From positions 1,962,571 through 2,026,570 of the forward strand of contig JACKNY010000001.1 of the NCBI GenBank assembly GCA_024234615.1: a stretch of DNA of 64,000 bases. Direction: 5' to 3'. The notes under the pieces are model-generated. The model saw only the letters and a list, made by a program, of their open reading frames with translations. It was not told the DNA's origin and searched no databases. Below, one piece after another: positions 26,186 through 35,528 of this stretch (positions are counted from its first letter, which is position 1; the number at the start of each line of letters is the position of its first letter). Source of the DNA: Pseudomonadales bacterium. Its GTDB lineage: Bacteria; Pseudomonadota; Gammaproteobacteria; Pseudomonadales; IMCC2047. A program made the translations under genes and the position numbers.

Positions 26186-27031
26186 TTAATTAAATCGGCG
26201 CAACACTTTCGCCATCAACGCGAAAAAAATACCGAATACCAATCCGGATAAATGCGCAGTATTGGCCATCGAACCAAGTCCTGCCCATTGTAAAAAATCA
26301 GTGTAACCCAACGCTAACCATCCCATCATAAGGCCCATCAGCGCGGCAGGAAAGCCGTAGGCATGATCTGGCATGAGTCGATCCCACAGCCAGCAATAGG
26401 CTAAAATCGCGTAGACAACACCGGACATACCGCCAAATCCAGAACCAGAGACATAGTATTGAGCAATATTAGAAAAAATAGCAGCACCAGCGATCAGCAT
26501 AACTAGCAGAGAGCGCTCGCCTCGCGTTTCGATTTGCAAGCCGAACACCCAAAGCATCAGCATATTAAAAACCAAATGCATAATATTGAAGTGCATAAAG
26601 ATCGGCGTAATAAGACGCCAAACTTCGCCACTTTCCAGCACATAGGCTGGAGACCCCACCCGCAGGACATAAAAGAGCGCCTGCCCGGACCAGTAATTGA
26701 GCAGACTGATAATAACACTCGCCACAATCAGCATTGAAATCAGGGGCGCAGCCTTTAGGTACCGCCATATATGCAACAGCGACCAGCTGACCGATGGTGA
26801 TGGCGCTTTTGACGAAAGGCCCTCAGCGTTATGGCAAAGTTCACCGGAAAGCAATCGTTCATAACCACTTTTCACTCGCGCCACATCACTTCTATCAGCA
26901 ACCCACACCACCTGATTTGAGCCCAGCTCACTGATGCGGTGCGTCACTTGCTGCTCGCCTAAATATCGGCTTAACGGTTGTAAGTTTTTCGAAGTAGGTA
27001 CAGCAAGTGCTTTTATCATTAAACTTTTCAT
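26186..27031 (-). CDS. glpG: Rhomboid intramembrane serine protease, GlpG type
   Basis: 281 residues with a soluble N-terminal domain of about 85 residues and six membrane helices. The catalytic serine lies in GFGGMSGVVYAIL and the histidine in ANTAHLSGLVFG. It cleaves membrane proteins within the bilayer. The start overlaps the stop of the phosphoesterase gene, so the two are co-translated. Confidence 0.92.
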   Translation of the reverse strand: MKSLMIKALAVPTSKNLQPLSRYLGEQQVTHRISELGSNQVVWVADRSDVARVKSGYERLLSGELCHNAEGLSSKAPSPSVSWSLLHIWRYLKAAPLISMLIVASVIISLLNYWSGQALFYVLRVGSPAYVLESGEVWRLITPIFMHFNIMHLVFNMLMLWVFGLQIETRGERSLLVMLIAGAAIFSNIAQYYVSGSGFGGMSGVVYAILAYCWLWDRLMPDHAYGFPAALMGLMMGWLALGYTDFLQWAGLGSMANTAHLSGLVFGIFFALMAKVLRRFN

Positions 27032-28014
27032 TCTCTATAATTAGCGGCCTCATCTGCGTTTAAGCTAACATTCACCCAAACTAAATTTTGGGGGTGAAGC
27101 GGGCCGGGTTGATCCATACGGTAGGCCATTAAACGCCCACCATACACAGCACTGTAATCCAAACAGGCAATATTATTTTGCACCAACTGCGGCTTTCCGG
27201 AACACCAGTAGTGCCCGACGAATAAAGGCACTTCTGACTCACCGTAACAGAGCAACCTATCACGATCTTGCGCTTTTAGCTCTTGATAGTGCACATGTTC
27301 TGGTAAAGCGTCTGGCTGAAACACCAAATCGCCATAGGTTTTCGGCTCAGGCACCCAAAATTTTGTACGAAAATAACGTCTATGCAAACCATCGCTACCG
27401 ATAATCACCTCATTATCAGGCAATAGCATACTGGTGCCGCGGGTCAGCCTGTTCACTAGCGAAAACTCTAAACTACTCAGTTCCGTAGTGCGCTGCAATA
27501 GTTCTGTCGATATTCGATGCGTTGCGTAGGTCGCCTTAAATTGGTGAATGAGGGATTGATCCCAACAGGCATGTACCGCCCGAAAATGCTCGAACTCCAG
27601 AAATAACGGCAGTGCTTGAAACCACTGAATAAATTCGGTCAATTCTGACGGATATTTGGAAAATTGCTCCAAAGTTTGTTTAATCTGTTGTGTATGACGA
27701 TCAGATCTCTCCCGTAAATAAGTGTGACCACTTTCCGGCCTAGCTCTGGTATGGTATCCAATCACATTAATTTCATGATTTCCGAGTACAATCTGAGCGC
27801 TTCCCCGCTCGACCATACTGTAAACCAAGTGCAGAGTTTCCCTGATCTTCGGGCCTCGATCTACCAAGTCCCCCAGAAATACCGCCTGTCGGCGGGCATG
27901 CTGGTAAACCCCTGATTGCTTTTGGTACCCCAAGCGTTCAAGAAGCTCCACTAACGCATCGTAGCAACCATGGACGTCACCAATAATATCGTATCCTAGG
28001 GCTGGTTGTTTCAC
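27028..28014 (-). CDS. Metallophosphoesterase (bis-nucleosyl tetraphosphatase / PrpA-like)
   Basis: 328 residues. Metal-binding motifs GDVHGCYDAL at about 12-21, GDLVDRG near 48-54 and GNHE near 78-81 define a calcineurin-type phosphoesterase of the diadenosine-tetraphosphatase/PPP branch. The substrate (protein phosphate or dinucleotide) cannot be told. It lies between NadK and GlpG in one run of minus-strand genes. Confidence 0.88.
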   Translation of the reverse strand: MKQPALGYDIIGDVHGCYDALVELLERLGYQKQSGVYQHARRQAVFLGDLVDRGPKIRETLHLVYSMVERGSAQIVLGNHEINVIGYHTRARPESGHTYLRERSDRHTQQIKQTLEQFSKYPSELTEFIQWFQALPLFLEFEHFRAVHACWDQSLIHQFKATYATHRISTELLQRTTELSSLEFSLVNRLTRGTSMLLPDNEVIIGSDGLHRRYFRTKFWVPEPKTYGDLVFQPDALPEHVHYQELKAQDRDRLLCYGESEVPLFVGHYWCSGKPQLVQNNIACLDYSAVYGGRLMAYRMDQPGPLHPQNLVWVNVSLNADEAANYRE

Positions 28015-28024
28015 GATTAAGACA

Positions 28025-28918
28025 CTAACCCCCTAAGCGACTACCCCAACCCAGTTTGCTGCGGCAGCTTTCATAAAAATCATGAGATAATGGGTGAACC
28101 AGGGTTAGCGGGTCATCCATTTTTCGGATAAACACTTCATCTCCAGGCGCTACGGTAAAATTATCATGTCCATCACAGCTGATTAGTGGGTAAGTATCAT
28201 GCAAATTACCCGGGACGATTTTAATCCGGCTATTGCCATCCACCACCACCGGACGCGCTGTCAATGTGTGTGGGAACATAGGCACCAATACAATAGCATC
28301 AAGGCTGGGATGCATGATCGGCCCGCCACCGGACAGTGCATAAGCGGTTGAGCCGGTTGGTGTAGAAACGATGATGCCGTTAGAGCGCTGACTATAGACA
28401 AATTGATCATCGATATACAGCTCGAACTCGATCATACGTGCCGATTTTCCTGAACTCAACACTATATCATTCAACGCTTGCCCATAACCGTTTTGCTGCT
28501 GGCTTTGCTCGTTGGGTCTGACTTTTGTGTGCAGCAGAAAACGTTCTTCAACAGTATATTTACCAGCAAACACTTCATCTAACTGGAATTCAAGTTCGTC
28601 CGGGGAAATATCTGTTAAGAAACCAAGGCCACCTCTATTGACTCCAACTACCGGCACCCGGTTCTTAGCCAATGCGCGTGCGGCAGTGAGCATGCTGCCG
28701 TCCCCTCCGACCACGATCGCCAAGTCACATCCACTACCCAGCTCATCGTGAGTATGTACAGGAAGGCCATGTTTCGGTAATGCTTTTGCCGCGTTACTCT
28801 CTAGCACCACCGCTAATTTGCGGCCCTTCAGGTAGCTCACCAGCTGTTTGAGGGTATCGGCAACTTCCGCATTCGCTTCTCGACGCCCCACAATACCTAT
28901 CGTATTAAATTTATGCAT
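28025..28918 (-). CDS. nadK: NAD kinase
   Basis: 297 residues. The GGDG motif is in AIVVGGDGSMLTAAR near 69-83 and the NAD site in NGIIVSTPTGSTAYALSGGGP. It phosphorylates NAD to NADP in the cytoplasm. Divergent from the DUF1853 gene, with about 110 bases of promoter region between them. Confidence 0.96.
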   Translation of the reverse strand: MHKFNTIGIVGRREANAEVADTLKQLVSYLKGRKLAVVLESNAAKALPKHGLPVHTHDELGSGCDLAIVVGGDGSMLTAARALAKNRVPVVGVNRGGLGFLTDISPDELEFQLDEVFAGKYTVEERFLLHTKVRPNEQSQQQNGYGQALNDIVLSSGKSARMIEFELYIDDQFVYSQRSNGIIVSTPTGSTAYALSGGGPIMHPSLDAIVLVPMFPHTLTARPVVVDGNSRIKIVPGNLHDTYPLISCDGHDNFTVAPGDEVFIRKMDDPLTLVHPLSHDFYESCRSKLGWGSRLGG

Positions 28919-29029
28919 GAGATTAATCGCCTAATCAATAGAGGAGTGCGGCTAAAATTTGGTTGATCGGTATAATATAGCGATGCGTCCCTCATCTCAA
29001 AACAAACCGATTGTTAAATTTGAAAATTA

Positions 29030-29929
29030 ATGAGTTATCAAATTACTCCCCAGCAAATGTGTGATGATTTGGTCTGGGCTGTCACCAGCCCTCACCTCAT
29101 GGCCCTTAGCCAAAATCTGACCACCATCCCCGCACCCGCTGAACTGTATAAATGGCTTACTACCGACAAGCATAAGGAACGCCTAAGCCAATACTTAACG
29201 GAAAGCAAACCGACCCGCTTAGGTGTTTACTTTGAAATACTCTGGCGATATTTTCTAGAGCAGCATCCGTCTTTTGAACTAGTTTCCCATAACTTACCCG
29301 TGCGCAACAATGGCCAGACTTTGGGCGAATTTGATTTTATTTATTATTGCCGACAACGCCAACGTTATATCCATCTGGAAACCGCCGTTAAGTTTTATCT
29401 CGGCAGGCAAGGAAATAGTCAAACCCCTTCAAGCTGGGCGCAATGGATTGGTCCTGGTTGCAAAGATCGTCTCGATATCAAACTAGCGCATATGTTAGGC
29501 AAACAGAGTCAGTTATCTTTAACGCCCGAGGGAGCGGAATTGATTAGTGTGCTTAGCATTACCAATCTGCGCCCAGAAATTTGTCTGAAAGGCTATTTTT
29601 TCTACCCCCTTGAGGCCAACTGTGCGGCACCCAAGCAATGCGCCACAACCCATCTGCGTGGCTATTGGTTAAAACGAAGCCAACTTGAGTTCCTGCCGCC
29701 AATGGGATTATGGAAAATACTTGATAAACCGTCTTGGCTCTCTCCCGCTCATCACGTCGAAGAGCGGGAAGTTTTAGATCATGCTGCTCTTGAAAAAAAT
29801 CTAGCCGCTTATTTTGCCGTTAACCAGTTTCCTCTAATGTTAGTGCTTTTGGCTCCTGAGCAGCAGTGCTTTAACGAGCAAGCACGTTATTTTGTTACTC
29901 AGGATTATTGGCCGGATTTACACAGCTAG
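29030..29929 (+). CDS. DUF1853 family protein
   Basis: 299 residues. LGVYFEILWRYFLEQHP near 63-79 and LGEFDFIYYCRQRQRYIHLETAVKFYL near 101-127 carry the E...D...ExK arrangement of the PD-(D/E)xK nuclease-like fold suggested for DUF1853. Function not established. Its last 35 bases overlap the convergent desulfhydrase-like gene. Confidence 0.85.
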   Translation: MSYQITPQQMCDDLVWAVTSPHLMALSQNLTTIPAPAELYKWLTTDKHKERLSQYLTESKPTRLGVYFEILWRYFLEQHPSFELVSHNLPVRNNGQTLGEFDFIYYCRQRQRYIHLETAVKFYLGRQGNSQTPSSWAQWIGPGCKDRLDIKLAHMLGKQSQLSLTPEGAELISVLSITNLRPEICLKGYFFYPLEANCAAPKQCATTHLRGYWLKRSQLEFLPPMGLWKILDKPSWLSPAHHVEEREVLDHAALEKNLAAYFAVNQFPLMLVLLAPEQQCFNEQARYFVTQDYWPDLHS

Positions 29930-30854
29930 CACGTAGTCGAGCCATTTTTTTTTGCATCCCTCGTAAGCCCTGTAAACCACCCGTATGAATTGCGACGATG
30001 CGAGCCCCAGGCGTAAAGTAGTCCTGCTCCAGTAAACGAAATATACCATAGAACATTTTACCCGTATAAATGGGTTCCAGCAGAATCGGAGAGAACCTGC
30101 TCCAGTCATCCATAAATCGCACCAATTCAGGGCTGAGTTTTGCAAATCCTCCACAATGGAAATCATGTAAAATTTGCCATTGAACTGGCCGAGTAACTGC
30201 TGCGTCCTGCAACCAACGCATCACTTTATCTTCAATATCCAGCAACCCTTTCAGCGCACAAAAGCCTAGCACCTTTGCCTCCGATTGCTTTAACCCAGAC
30301 ACTAAACCAGCCAAGGTCGCACCAGTACCACAGGGAACGCAAAGATAATCAAATGTTGATATTTGCTTTTCAATCGCCAGAGAGATTTCAGCACAACCTC
30401 TGAGCGCCAACTGGTTAGCACCACCTTCGGGCACCAGATAATGAGGTTCAAAACCCCGCGTTATCCGGTCAAGAAATTGTGCTTCAAATCGGCGCTTATA
30501 CTCTGCACGCGACAGATAAATTAATCGCATTCCCCTGTCTGTGGCGTCCTGTAAGGTTGGGTTTAGCGGCTCGTTTTCCTCACCCCGGACAATACCGACG
30601 GTCTTTAACTGATATTGATTTCCAGCAAAGGCCAATGCATGCAAATGATTGGAATAACTACCTCCAAAACTCAGGACAGTTCGATAACCCTGGGCTTTGG
30701 CCTCTTGCAGATTGTATTTTAGTTTGTACCATTTATTACCGGATATTTGAGGATGCGTTAAATCAGCACGCTGAACAAAAAAAGTAACGCGTTTTTTTTC
30801 CAATAATGGATGTGTGACCCGCTCTAGCGCTGGCTCAACAGCTTGATCTAACAT
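29895..30854 (-). CDS. D-cysteine desulfhydrase / ACC deaminase-family PLP enzyme
   Basis: 319 residues of fold-type II PLP enzymes. The PLP lysine is in ISGNKWYKLKYNL near 39-51; SFGGSYSNHLHALAFAG near 62-78 binds the substrate carboxylate; CGTGATLAGLVSGL is the phosphate loop. Members deaminate D-cysteine or 1-aminocyclopropane-1-carboxylate; the family cannot be separated by eye. It stands downstream of the coiled-coil protein on the same strand. Confidence 0.87.
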   Translation of the reverse strand: MLDQAVEPALERVTHPLLEKKRVTFFVQRADLTHPQISGNKWYKLKYNLQEAKAQGYRTVLSFGGSYSNHLHALAFAGNQYQLKTVGIVRGEENEPLNPTLQDATDRGMRLIYLSRAEYKRRFEAQFLDRITRGFEPHYLVPEGGANQLALRGCAEISLAIEKQISTFDYLCVPCGTGATLAGLVSGLKQSEAKVLGFCALKGLLDIEDKVMRWLQDAAVTRPVQWQILHDFHCGGFAKLSPELVRFMDDWSRFSPILLEPIYTGKMFYGIFRLLEQDYFTPGARIVAIHTGGLQGLRGMQKKMARLRASCVNPANNPE

Positions 30855-30869
30855 TTGTATGTTGACTGT

Positions 30870-32201
30870 CTAGTAGGAGTTCATCGCATCTTTTGACTGT
30901 TTAAGCTGATGCGTCTTGCACATTTCGCTATAGCCTGTAACGAACTCTTTGGGGTTATCGACACGGTCAATCACGACATTACAGGAACACCCCGTAGATT
31001 TTCCCGCGTGGCAAACCGGATCTTTATAATGCTGGTACCAAGCCAGATATTTCGCTTCGCTGACGCCACAGCGTTTGGCCCAGAACTCCGTCGGACTTTC
31101 AATATAGCGACTGATTTGATCCAGCTTTAAGCTGTAACTACCAACTCCCGCCTGGGTGACAATCAACTCTACTCCTGAGTTAATTAAATCCAACTGAAAG
31201 GCTAACAGGTCAGCTTGTTTTTCCTCTTCAACACTCTCTTTCAACTGTTGCATTTCTTCCTGTAATTGGCGCTCATTTTCTTGGCAATAGCTCAACTCCA
31301 ACTCTTTAGCGCCAAGCTGCTCCGTAAAGCTATCACTCATTGCGGCCAATGCTTTTTCCTGTTTGGCCTTATATTTTTCTGCAATCAAGTCAACATGTTG
31401 TTTATTTTGTAACTTAATGCTGTCCAAACTCTGCTGTAACTCAATATTTTGCCGTTTGACTGCGTCAATTTGACCCTCCAATTGGCGCACGATCTCATCC
31501 CGTTGCTTGTGCAACTGCTTAATCTTACTCTCGTACTTAAAACTTAGAGTTGCTTCAATATTTTTGATCAGCTCCTGATGGAAATCGTCGCTAAACAATT
31601 GGCCGATATCATCTCCGGTGTCAAGACTGGGAACCCCTCTATGGTGCGCATTGACGCCATAACGACGCCTGTCACCACCATCATAAAGTCCCAGCTTATT
31701 TCTTTTTACCGAGTCACGAATCGAGGTTAAGACCGCTAGTTCATGCTTGTCGGCATCCCAAAGAGAGTTCTTATATTCATTTTCGCAAGTCTTTTGCGTT
31801 ACCAATAGAATGTTGCCTTGTCCTAAATCCGGGCCAGCTACGGCGTTGCGCGTTAACGCATGTAACGGCAAGTCCCACTCTTTAATCACATGTCCATGCT
31901 TATCAAACCGAATATTAAAGAGAACGACTGTACTTAACGTAAGATAAGAGCCTACCGTGATATAGGCGGCCCGGCATTCCTTTTTCGCATATTCAGGAAT
32001 ACCCACGACGCTTTCCAAAACCGCTTGAAACTCAACATAGAGAATTTCCTTGACGACCTGATTGCCCTCAAAGAAAAATACCGCCTCTGCAAAATATTTA
32101 TCCTGCCCTAATACCATCAAACGTCCAACACTAAATGACTCAAATACCCATGCCCGCGTATCTAACACGAGCTTTCCCAAATTATAGTCCAAGAATAACA
32201 A
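30870..32201 (-). CDS. Unrecognised protein with central coiled coil and C-terminal Cys/His motif
   Basis: 443 residues from a TTG at 32201. I do not recognise the family. Residues about 1-190 look beta-rich; about 210-335 are a long charged coiled coil (SKIKQLHKQRDEIVRQLEGQ and on); the C-terminal 100 include WAKRCGVSEAKYLAWYQHYKDP, reminiscent of a helix-turn-helix, and GCSCNVVIDRVDNPKEFV...CKTH, a possible metal site. The frame is open upstream to 32263, and a perfect-looking start MKFL (ATG at 32277) sits one base out of frame, so the true N-terminus may be frameshifted here. Downstream is the PLP enzyme gene. Confidence 0.6.
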   Translation of the reverse strand: MLFLDYNLGKLVLDTRAWVFESFSVGRLMVLGQDKYFAEAVFFFEGNQVVKEILYVEFQAVLESVVGIPEYAKKECRAAYITVGSYLTLSTVVLFNIRFDKHGHVIKEWDLPLHALTRNAVAGPDLGQGNILLVTQKTCENEYKNSLWDADKHELAVLTSIRDSVKRNKLGLYDGGDRRRYGVNAHHRGVPSLDTGDDIGQLFSDDFHQELIKNIEATLSFKYESKIKQLHKQRDEIVRQLEGQIDAVKRQNIELQQSLDSIKLQNKQHVDLIAEKYKAKQEKALAAMSDSFTEQLGAKELELSYCQENERQLQEEMQQLKESVEEEKQADLLAFQLDLINSGVELIVTQAGVGSYSLKLDQISRYIESPTEFWAKRCGVSEAKYLAWYQHYKDPVCHAGKSTGCSCNVVIDRVDNPKEFVTGYSEMCKTHQLKQSKDAMNSY

Positions 32202-32361
32202 TGTACCTGGGAATATATGTAAAAGTCTGACTTCACCTTTTATAAAGTTATATGCACTAACAGGTAAGAAATTTCATTGATCAATGATTAGTATTTACAG
32301 GTAATAACGTTCGATTAAACCTGTTGACACCGCATTCAGTTCCGGAGAATTAAAATTTAAA

Positions 32362-32460
32362 ATGGGCCAATCAACCAACAACCGCGCGTCTGCTATGGCA
32401 ATGCCCACAGCAGCTCTCTACTTTATGACGGAACTCATTACCGGCATTTGGAAATATTAA
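32362..32460 (+). pseudogene. Truncated copy of the N-terminus of the following membrane protein
   Basis: This short frame, with an ATG and a TAA, reads MGQSTNNRASAMAMPTAAL and then YFMTELITGIWKY. The gene at 32572 begins with the same arrangement and has FFMTGLITGVWKY at residues 20-32. The copy stops exactly after the shared WKY, where the full protein continues YGIR. It is best read as the remnant of a tandem duplication, though a tiny translated membrane peptide cannot be excluded. Confidence 0.65.
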
Positions 32461-32571
32461 CCTACCCGGTAATTCAGCGGCATCATGAGGTATTATAATT
32501 TTTACCAAAACCTTGCCATTTTAAGAGCTAAATAGTGATATCTCTAAGCCCCCGCAAACAAGGAGCACTTC

Positions 32572-33015
32572 ATGGAACAACTCATCATTGACCCAGCCGC
32601 ACGATTAGCCATGTGCGGAGCAGCAGTATTTTTTATGACAGGACTGATTACCGGCGTGTGGAAGTATTATGGAATCCGCACCAGCCCAAAAGCGGAAGCG
32701 CCCTATTACACGAACATCGCCCATCGAGCCGCGCTACTATATTCTTTCTCAGCTATTTTGTTGGCGATATTTGCCAGCCTGAGCGCCTTGCCCGACTGGC
32801 TGAACCTTAGTTCAGTAGCGGTGCTTTTATTCTTTTTTTCTTCGGCGATATTGCGCTATATACAGCTGGGCATAAAGAACGAAACCGAAAACCAGCATCT
32901 GAATCCGAGTAACCCAACCGGCGAGCTGGTTTTTCTATCCTTACTGATTTTAGGCGAAGTGGGTGGCTTTCTGGTACTAGTGATTGGTTTTGTAATGCGA
33001 TTACTGCAAAACTAA
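32572..33015 (+). CDS. Small integral membrane protein, unknown function
   Basis: 147 residues with four hydrophobic segments near 13-30, 50-68, 78-93 and 118-142. A good ribosome site (AAGGAGC) precedes the ATG. I do not recognise the family. A 33-codon partial duplicate of its start lies 112 bases upstream. Confidence 0.75.
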   Translation: MEQLIIDPAARLAMCGAAVFFMTGLITGVWKYYGIRTSPKAEAPYYTNIAHRAALLYSFSAILLAIFASLSALPDWLNLSSVAVLLFFFSSAILRYIQLGIKNETENQHLNPSNPTGELVFLSLLILGEVGGFLVLVIGFVMRLLQN

Positions 33016-33128
33016 CCTAGCACGGCTAGAGGCTCCAATGACGCACCGAATACCGGCTAAGGTCGAGTGCTAATTAAAGTTGCCAATGCGACTCGTCGGT
33101 CACATCACGATATTATCGATAAGCAATC

Positions 33129-34130
33129 CTAATCAAAAAACGGTGGTTCCTCTAGATCGTCGCTGAGCACCTCGGCCTGAGCTGGAGTCTGAACTGCTGG
33201 CGCCGGATTTTGATTAAACCATAGTCTGGTGACATCCGGCCGCGAATAGTGCCCTGCCGGATCAGCAGCAATTTTCGCCAGATCAATGACGTTTAAATCA
33301 ATCTCTGCGTAAACGATACCCTCTTCCGTTTCAGGAAGTGCTTCACACAACTCCCTGCCATCGGGGCCATAAATCATGGCATAGCCACCACCCAGATTGA
33401 AAGGTTGCATTGCGCCAGTAGTGCTCGACATCAATGCCTGAGCTTTCTCATCAAAAACGGAAGTTGGCGCCAGCACGAAGCACTGCCCTTCAGCCGCATA
33501 AAGCCTACTTGCTGCACCGTTAACCTCCTTACCCAGCGCATAGGCAAGCTCAGGGTTAATACAGAATGCCGGCCAAGCGGCAATATGAATCTGTTCGCGT
33601 TGGGAGTACATGGCATATTTGCTCAAAGGTTGGAGATGTTCCCAACAGCACAAAGCACCAATACGACCAATAGGCGTTTCAAAAACACTCAGATCCGAAC
33701 CATCGCCTTCGCCATAAACCATGCGCTCTGCCATAGTCGGCTTTAACTTACGCCTTGAAGCAATGGTCTTTCCTTGGTCATCGATAATAGCCTGCCCCAG
33801 GTAGAGGCTACCCTGATCGTATTCGCTGTAACCACTGACCACGTATATGTTGTTGTCTGCCGCCGCCTGATTAATGCGCTGCGCCTGTTCACTGTTTAAA
33901 TCCAAAGAACAGCTCTGATATTGCGCGAATCGCTGAAAATTGGTGAAAGGCCCGTCAACCCATACCCAGAAAGGATAACCGGGTAACCACGCCTCACCAA
34001 AAGCGACCAGTTTTGCACCATTTTTTGCAGCTGCTTCGATTAAGCCAATGGCCTTATCTATACTGGCCTCCAACTCGAACCAAATTGGTGCCGCCTGCAC
34101 AACCGCAACTTTTAAAGGAGCACCCATCAT
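33129..34130 (-). CDS. Nitrilase-superfamily carbon-nitrogen hydrolase
   Basis: 333 residues. The catalytic triad is readable: Glu in LVAFGEAWLPGYPFWVW near 46, Lys in RRKLKPTMAERM near 129-135, and Cys in IGALCCWEHLQPL near 163-165. The GEAWLPGYP and CWEH strings are those of true nitrilases that convert nitriles to carboxylic acids and ammonia. It stands alone on the minus strand with about 300 bases upstream. The AraC regulator next upstream could control it. Aliphatic versus aromatic nitrile preference is not visible. Confidence 0.92.
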   Translation of the reverse strand: MMGAPLKVAVVQAAPIWFELEASIDKAIGLIEAAAKNGAKLVAFGEAWLPGYPFWVWVDGPFTNFQRFAQYQSCSLDLNSEQAQRINQAAADNNIYVVSGYSEYDQGSLYLGQAIIDDQGKTIASRRKLKPTMAERMVYGEGDGSDLSVFETPIGRIGALCCWEHLQPLSKYAMYSQREQIHIAAWPAFCINPELAYALGKEVNGAASRLYAAEGQCFVLAPTSVFDEKAQALMSSTTGAMQPFNLGGGYAMIYGPDGRELCEALPETEEGIVYAEIDLNVIDLAKIAADPAGHYSRPDVTRLWFNQNPAPAVQTPAQAEVLSDDLEEPPFFD

Positions 34131-34431
34131 ATCAATACCTCACTTTTAACGTTTACACGTCGTAACAATGGCATCTTATATCGCTGATCTTGATCTGGCA
34201 TCTTGCACAGACAAAGGACTGCTGCTCACTCCGGCTATAACACCTGCCGTTACCATCGGATGCATTGGCTTGGATCTGTGAGCCCGCTCTTATTTAAGCA
34301 AACTCTTAATCTACCTAAAAAGGGAATGACATTCTTTCGCAGAAAAGAATAACAGTTTTAAAAAAGCGAACTAGCGAAGTCAGTTTCGGTACTACCCGCA
34401 GTATTTTATATATCTAGGGAGCCTCTGAAAA
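34131..34431. other. Intergenic region, no gene
   Basis: About 300 bases between two minus-strand genes. It presumably contains the nitrilase promoter, but I see no convincing hairpin, repeat or coding sequence. Confidence 0.6.
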
Positions 34432-35379
34432 TCAGGCTTGATTACGCACATCTCTCGGCCCCCGTCCAAAGCGTTTTTTAAATAACGTACTGAAGTGTGA
34501 GGGGCTGTTAAAGCCCCATTTCAACGCAATTTCGGTGATAGCCCGGTGGTCAGCGGCTGCGCTTTGCAGCTCACGGTGACAATTCTCAAGACGAATATTG
34601 CGCACATACTCGCTCACACCAATATCCTGCCCTTCAAATAATTTATGAATGTAGCGTTTTGAAACATTCAATGCCAGGGCTATTGAATTTACGGAGAGTT
34701 CTGGGTCCCGAATATGACGGTGAATATAGCTTTTGATCACCTCCACCCTATTACCTTCTGAAAGACGAACCTCATCCTTGTTATTTATCAATGCGTTCAT
34801 CAACGCACCAGAAACTAGATTAAGAACTGATTCACCTATCAGCAACCGCTCTTCAGCATAAACTTTGTTTAAGTTTTTAAATAGGAGGTTTAAATGCTCG
34901 GAGACAACTGTGCCAAGCGGCAATTTTAATAGAAGATCTATGGCGGTAATATGCTTCGCGTTATGCTGCCATTTGCTCAGGTAACTCTTGGGAATAGACA
35001 TCACCAAATGCCTAAAATGACCGCTGCCAAAAATTTCGTATGGCCGTGTGCTATCAATCAACGCCCAATGCCCAGGCGTCAGTTTGACCTCTCGATGATC
35101 CTGCCTTAACACACCGCAACTTCGCGCTTGGAGAACCAGCATGTAAAGATCATTTTCATTAGCAGAAGTATTCAGAAATTTTCGGCGTACTAATTGCTGA
35201 CAGGAATCGACAATAGATAATTCCGTATAACCCAATGGCTCAACCTCAATCGAACCAAAAAAGGGCTCACGGCTTCTGGGTTTAATTTCCAGATTCACAT
35301 AAGTCTTGCGAACGAGGTCGTTCCAAAATTGCAGGCGATCAGCTTCCGGGACCGTTTGGGTTGAAAAATAGCTATGCAT
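34432..35379 (-). CDS. AraC-family regulator with cupin-type sensor domain
   Basis: 315 residues from the ATG at 35379; a TTG at 35421 would add 14 residues. The N-terminal domain begins FSTQTVPEADRLQFWNDLVRKTYVNLEI, typical of AraC_binding_2 regulators of the FeaR/ParS-like branch. The C-terminus has LSVNSIALALNVSKRYIHKLFEGQDIGVSEYV and ITEIALKWGFNSPSHFSTLFKKRFGRGPRDVR, the double helix-turn-helix. Neighbours are the nitrilase and an alpha/beta hydrolase, either of which may be its target. Confidence 0.9.
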   Translation of the reverse strand: MHSYFSTQTVPEADRLQFWNDLVRKTYVNLEIKPRSREPFFGSIEVEPLGYTELSIVDSCQQLVRRKFLNTSANENDLYMLVLQARSCGVLRQDHREVKLTPGHWALIDSTRPYEIFGSGHFRHLVMSIPKSYLSKWQHNAKHITAIDLLLKLPLGTVVSEHLNLLFKNLNKVYAEERLLIGESVLNLVSGALMNALINNKDEVRLSEGNRVEVIKSYIHRHIRDPELSVNSIALALNVSKRYIHKLFEGQDIGVSEYVRNIRLENCHRELQSAAADHRAITEIALKWGFNSPSHFSTLFKKRFGRGPRDVRNQA

Positions 35380-35528
35380 AGTAGGCTTATACCTTTCATT
35401 GAAGACAATGCCAACAATCAAACTAAGACATTATTAGACACCAGCAACTATTTGTTAATCAATACAATTATCCGCCACACTAAACAAACCATCTAACCGG
35501 GTTTAACAAAAAAAAATTTTGAGCTCTT

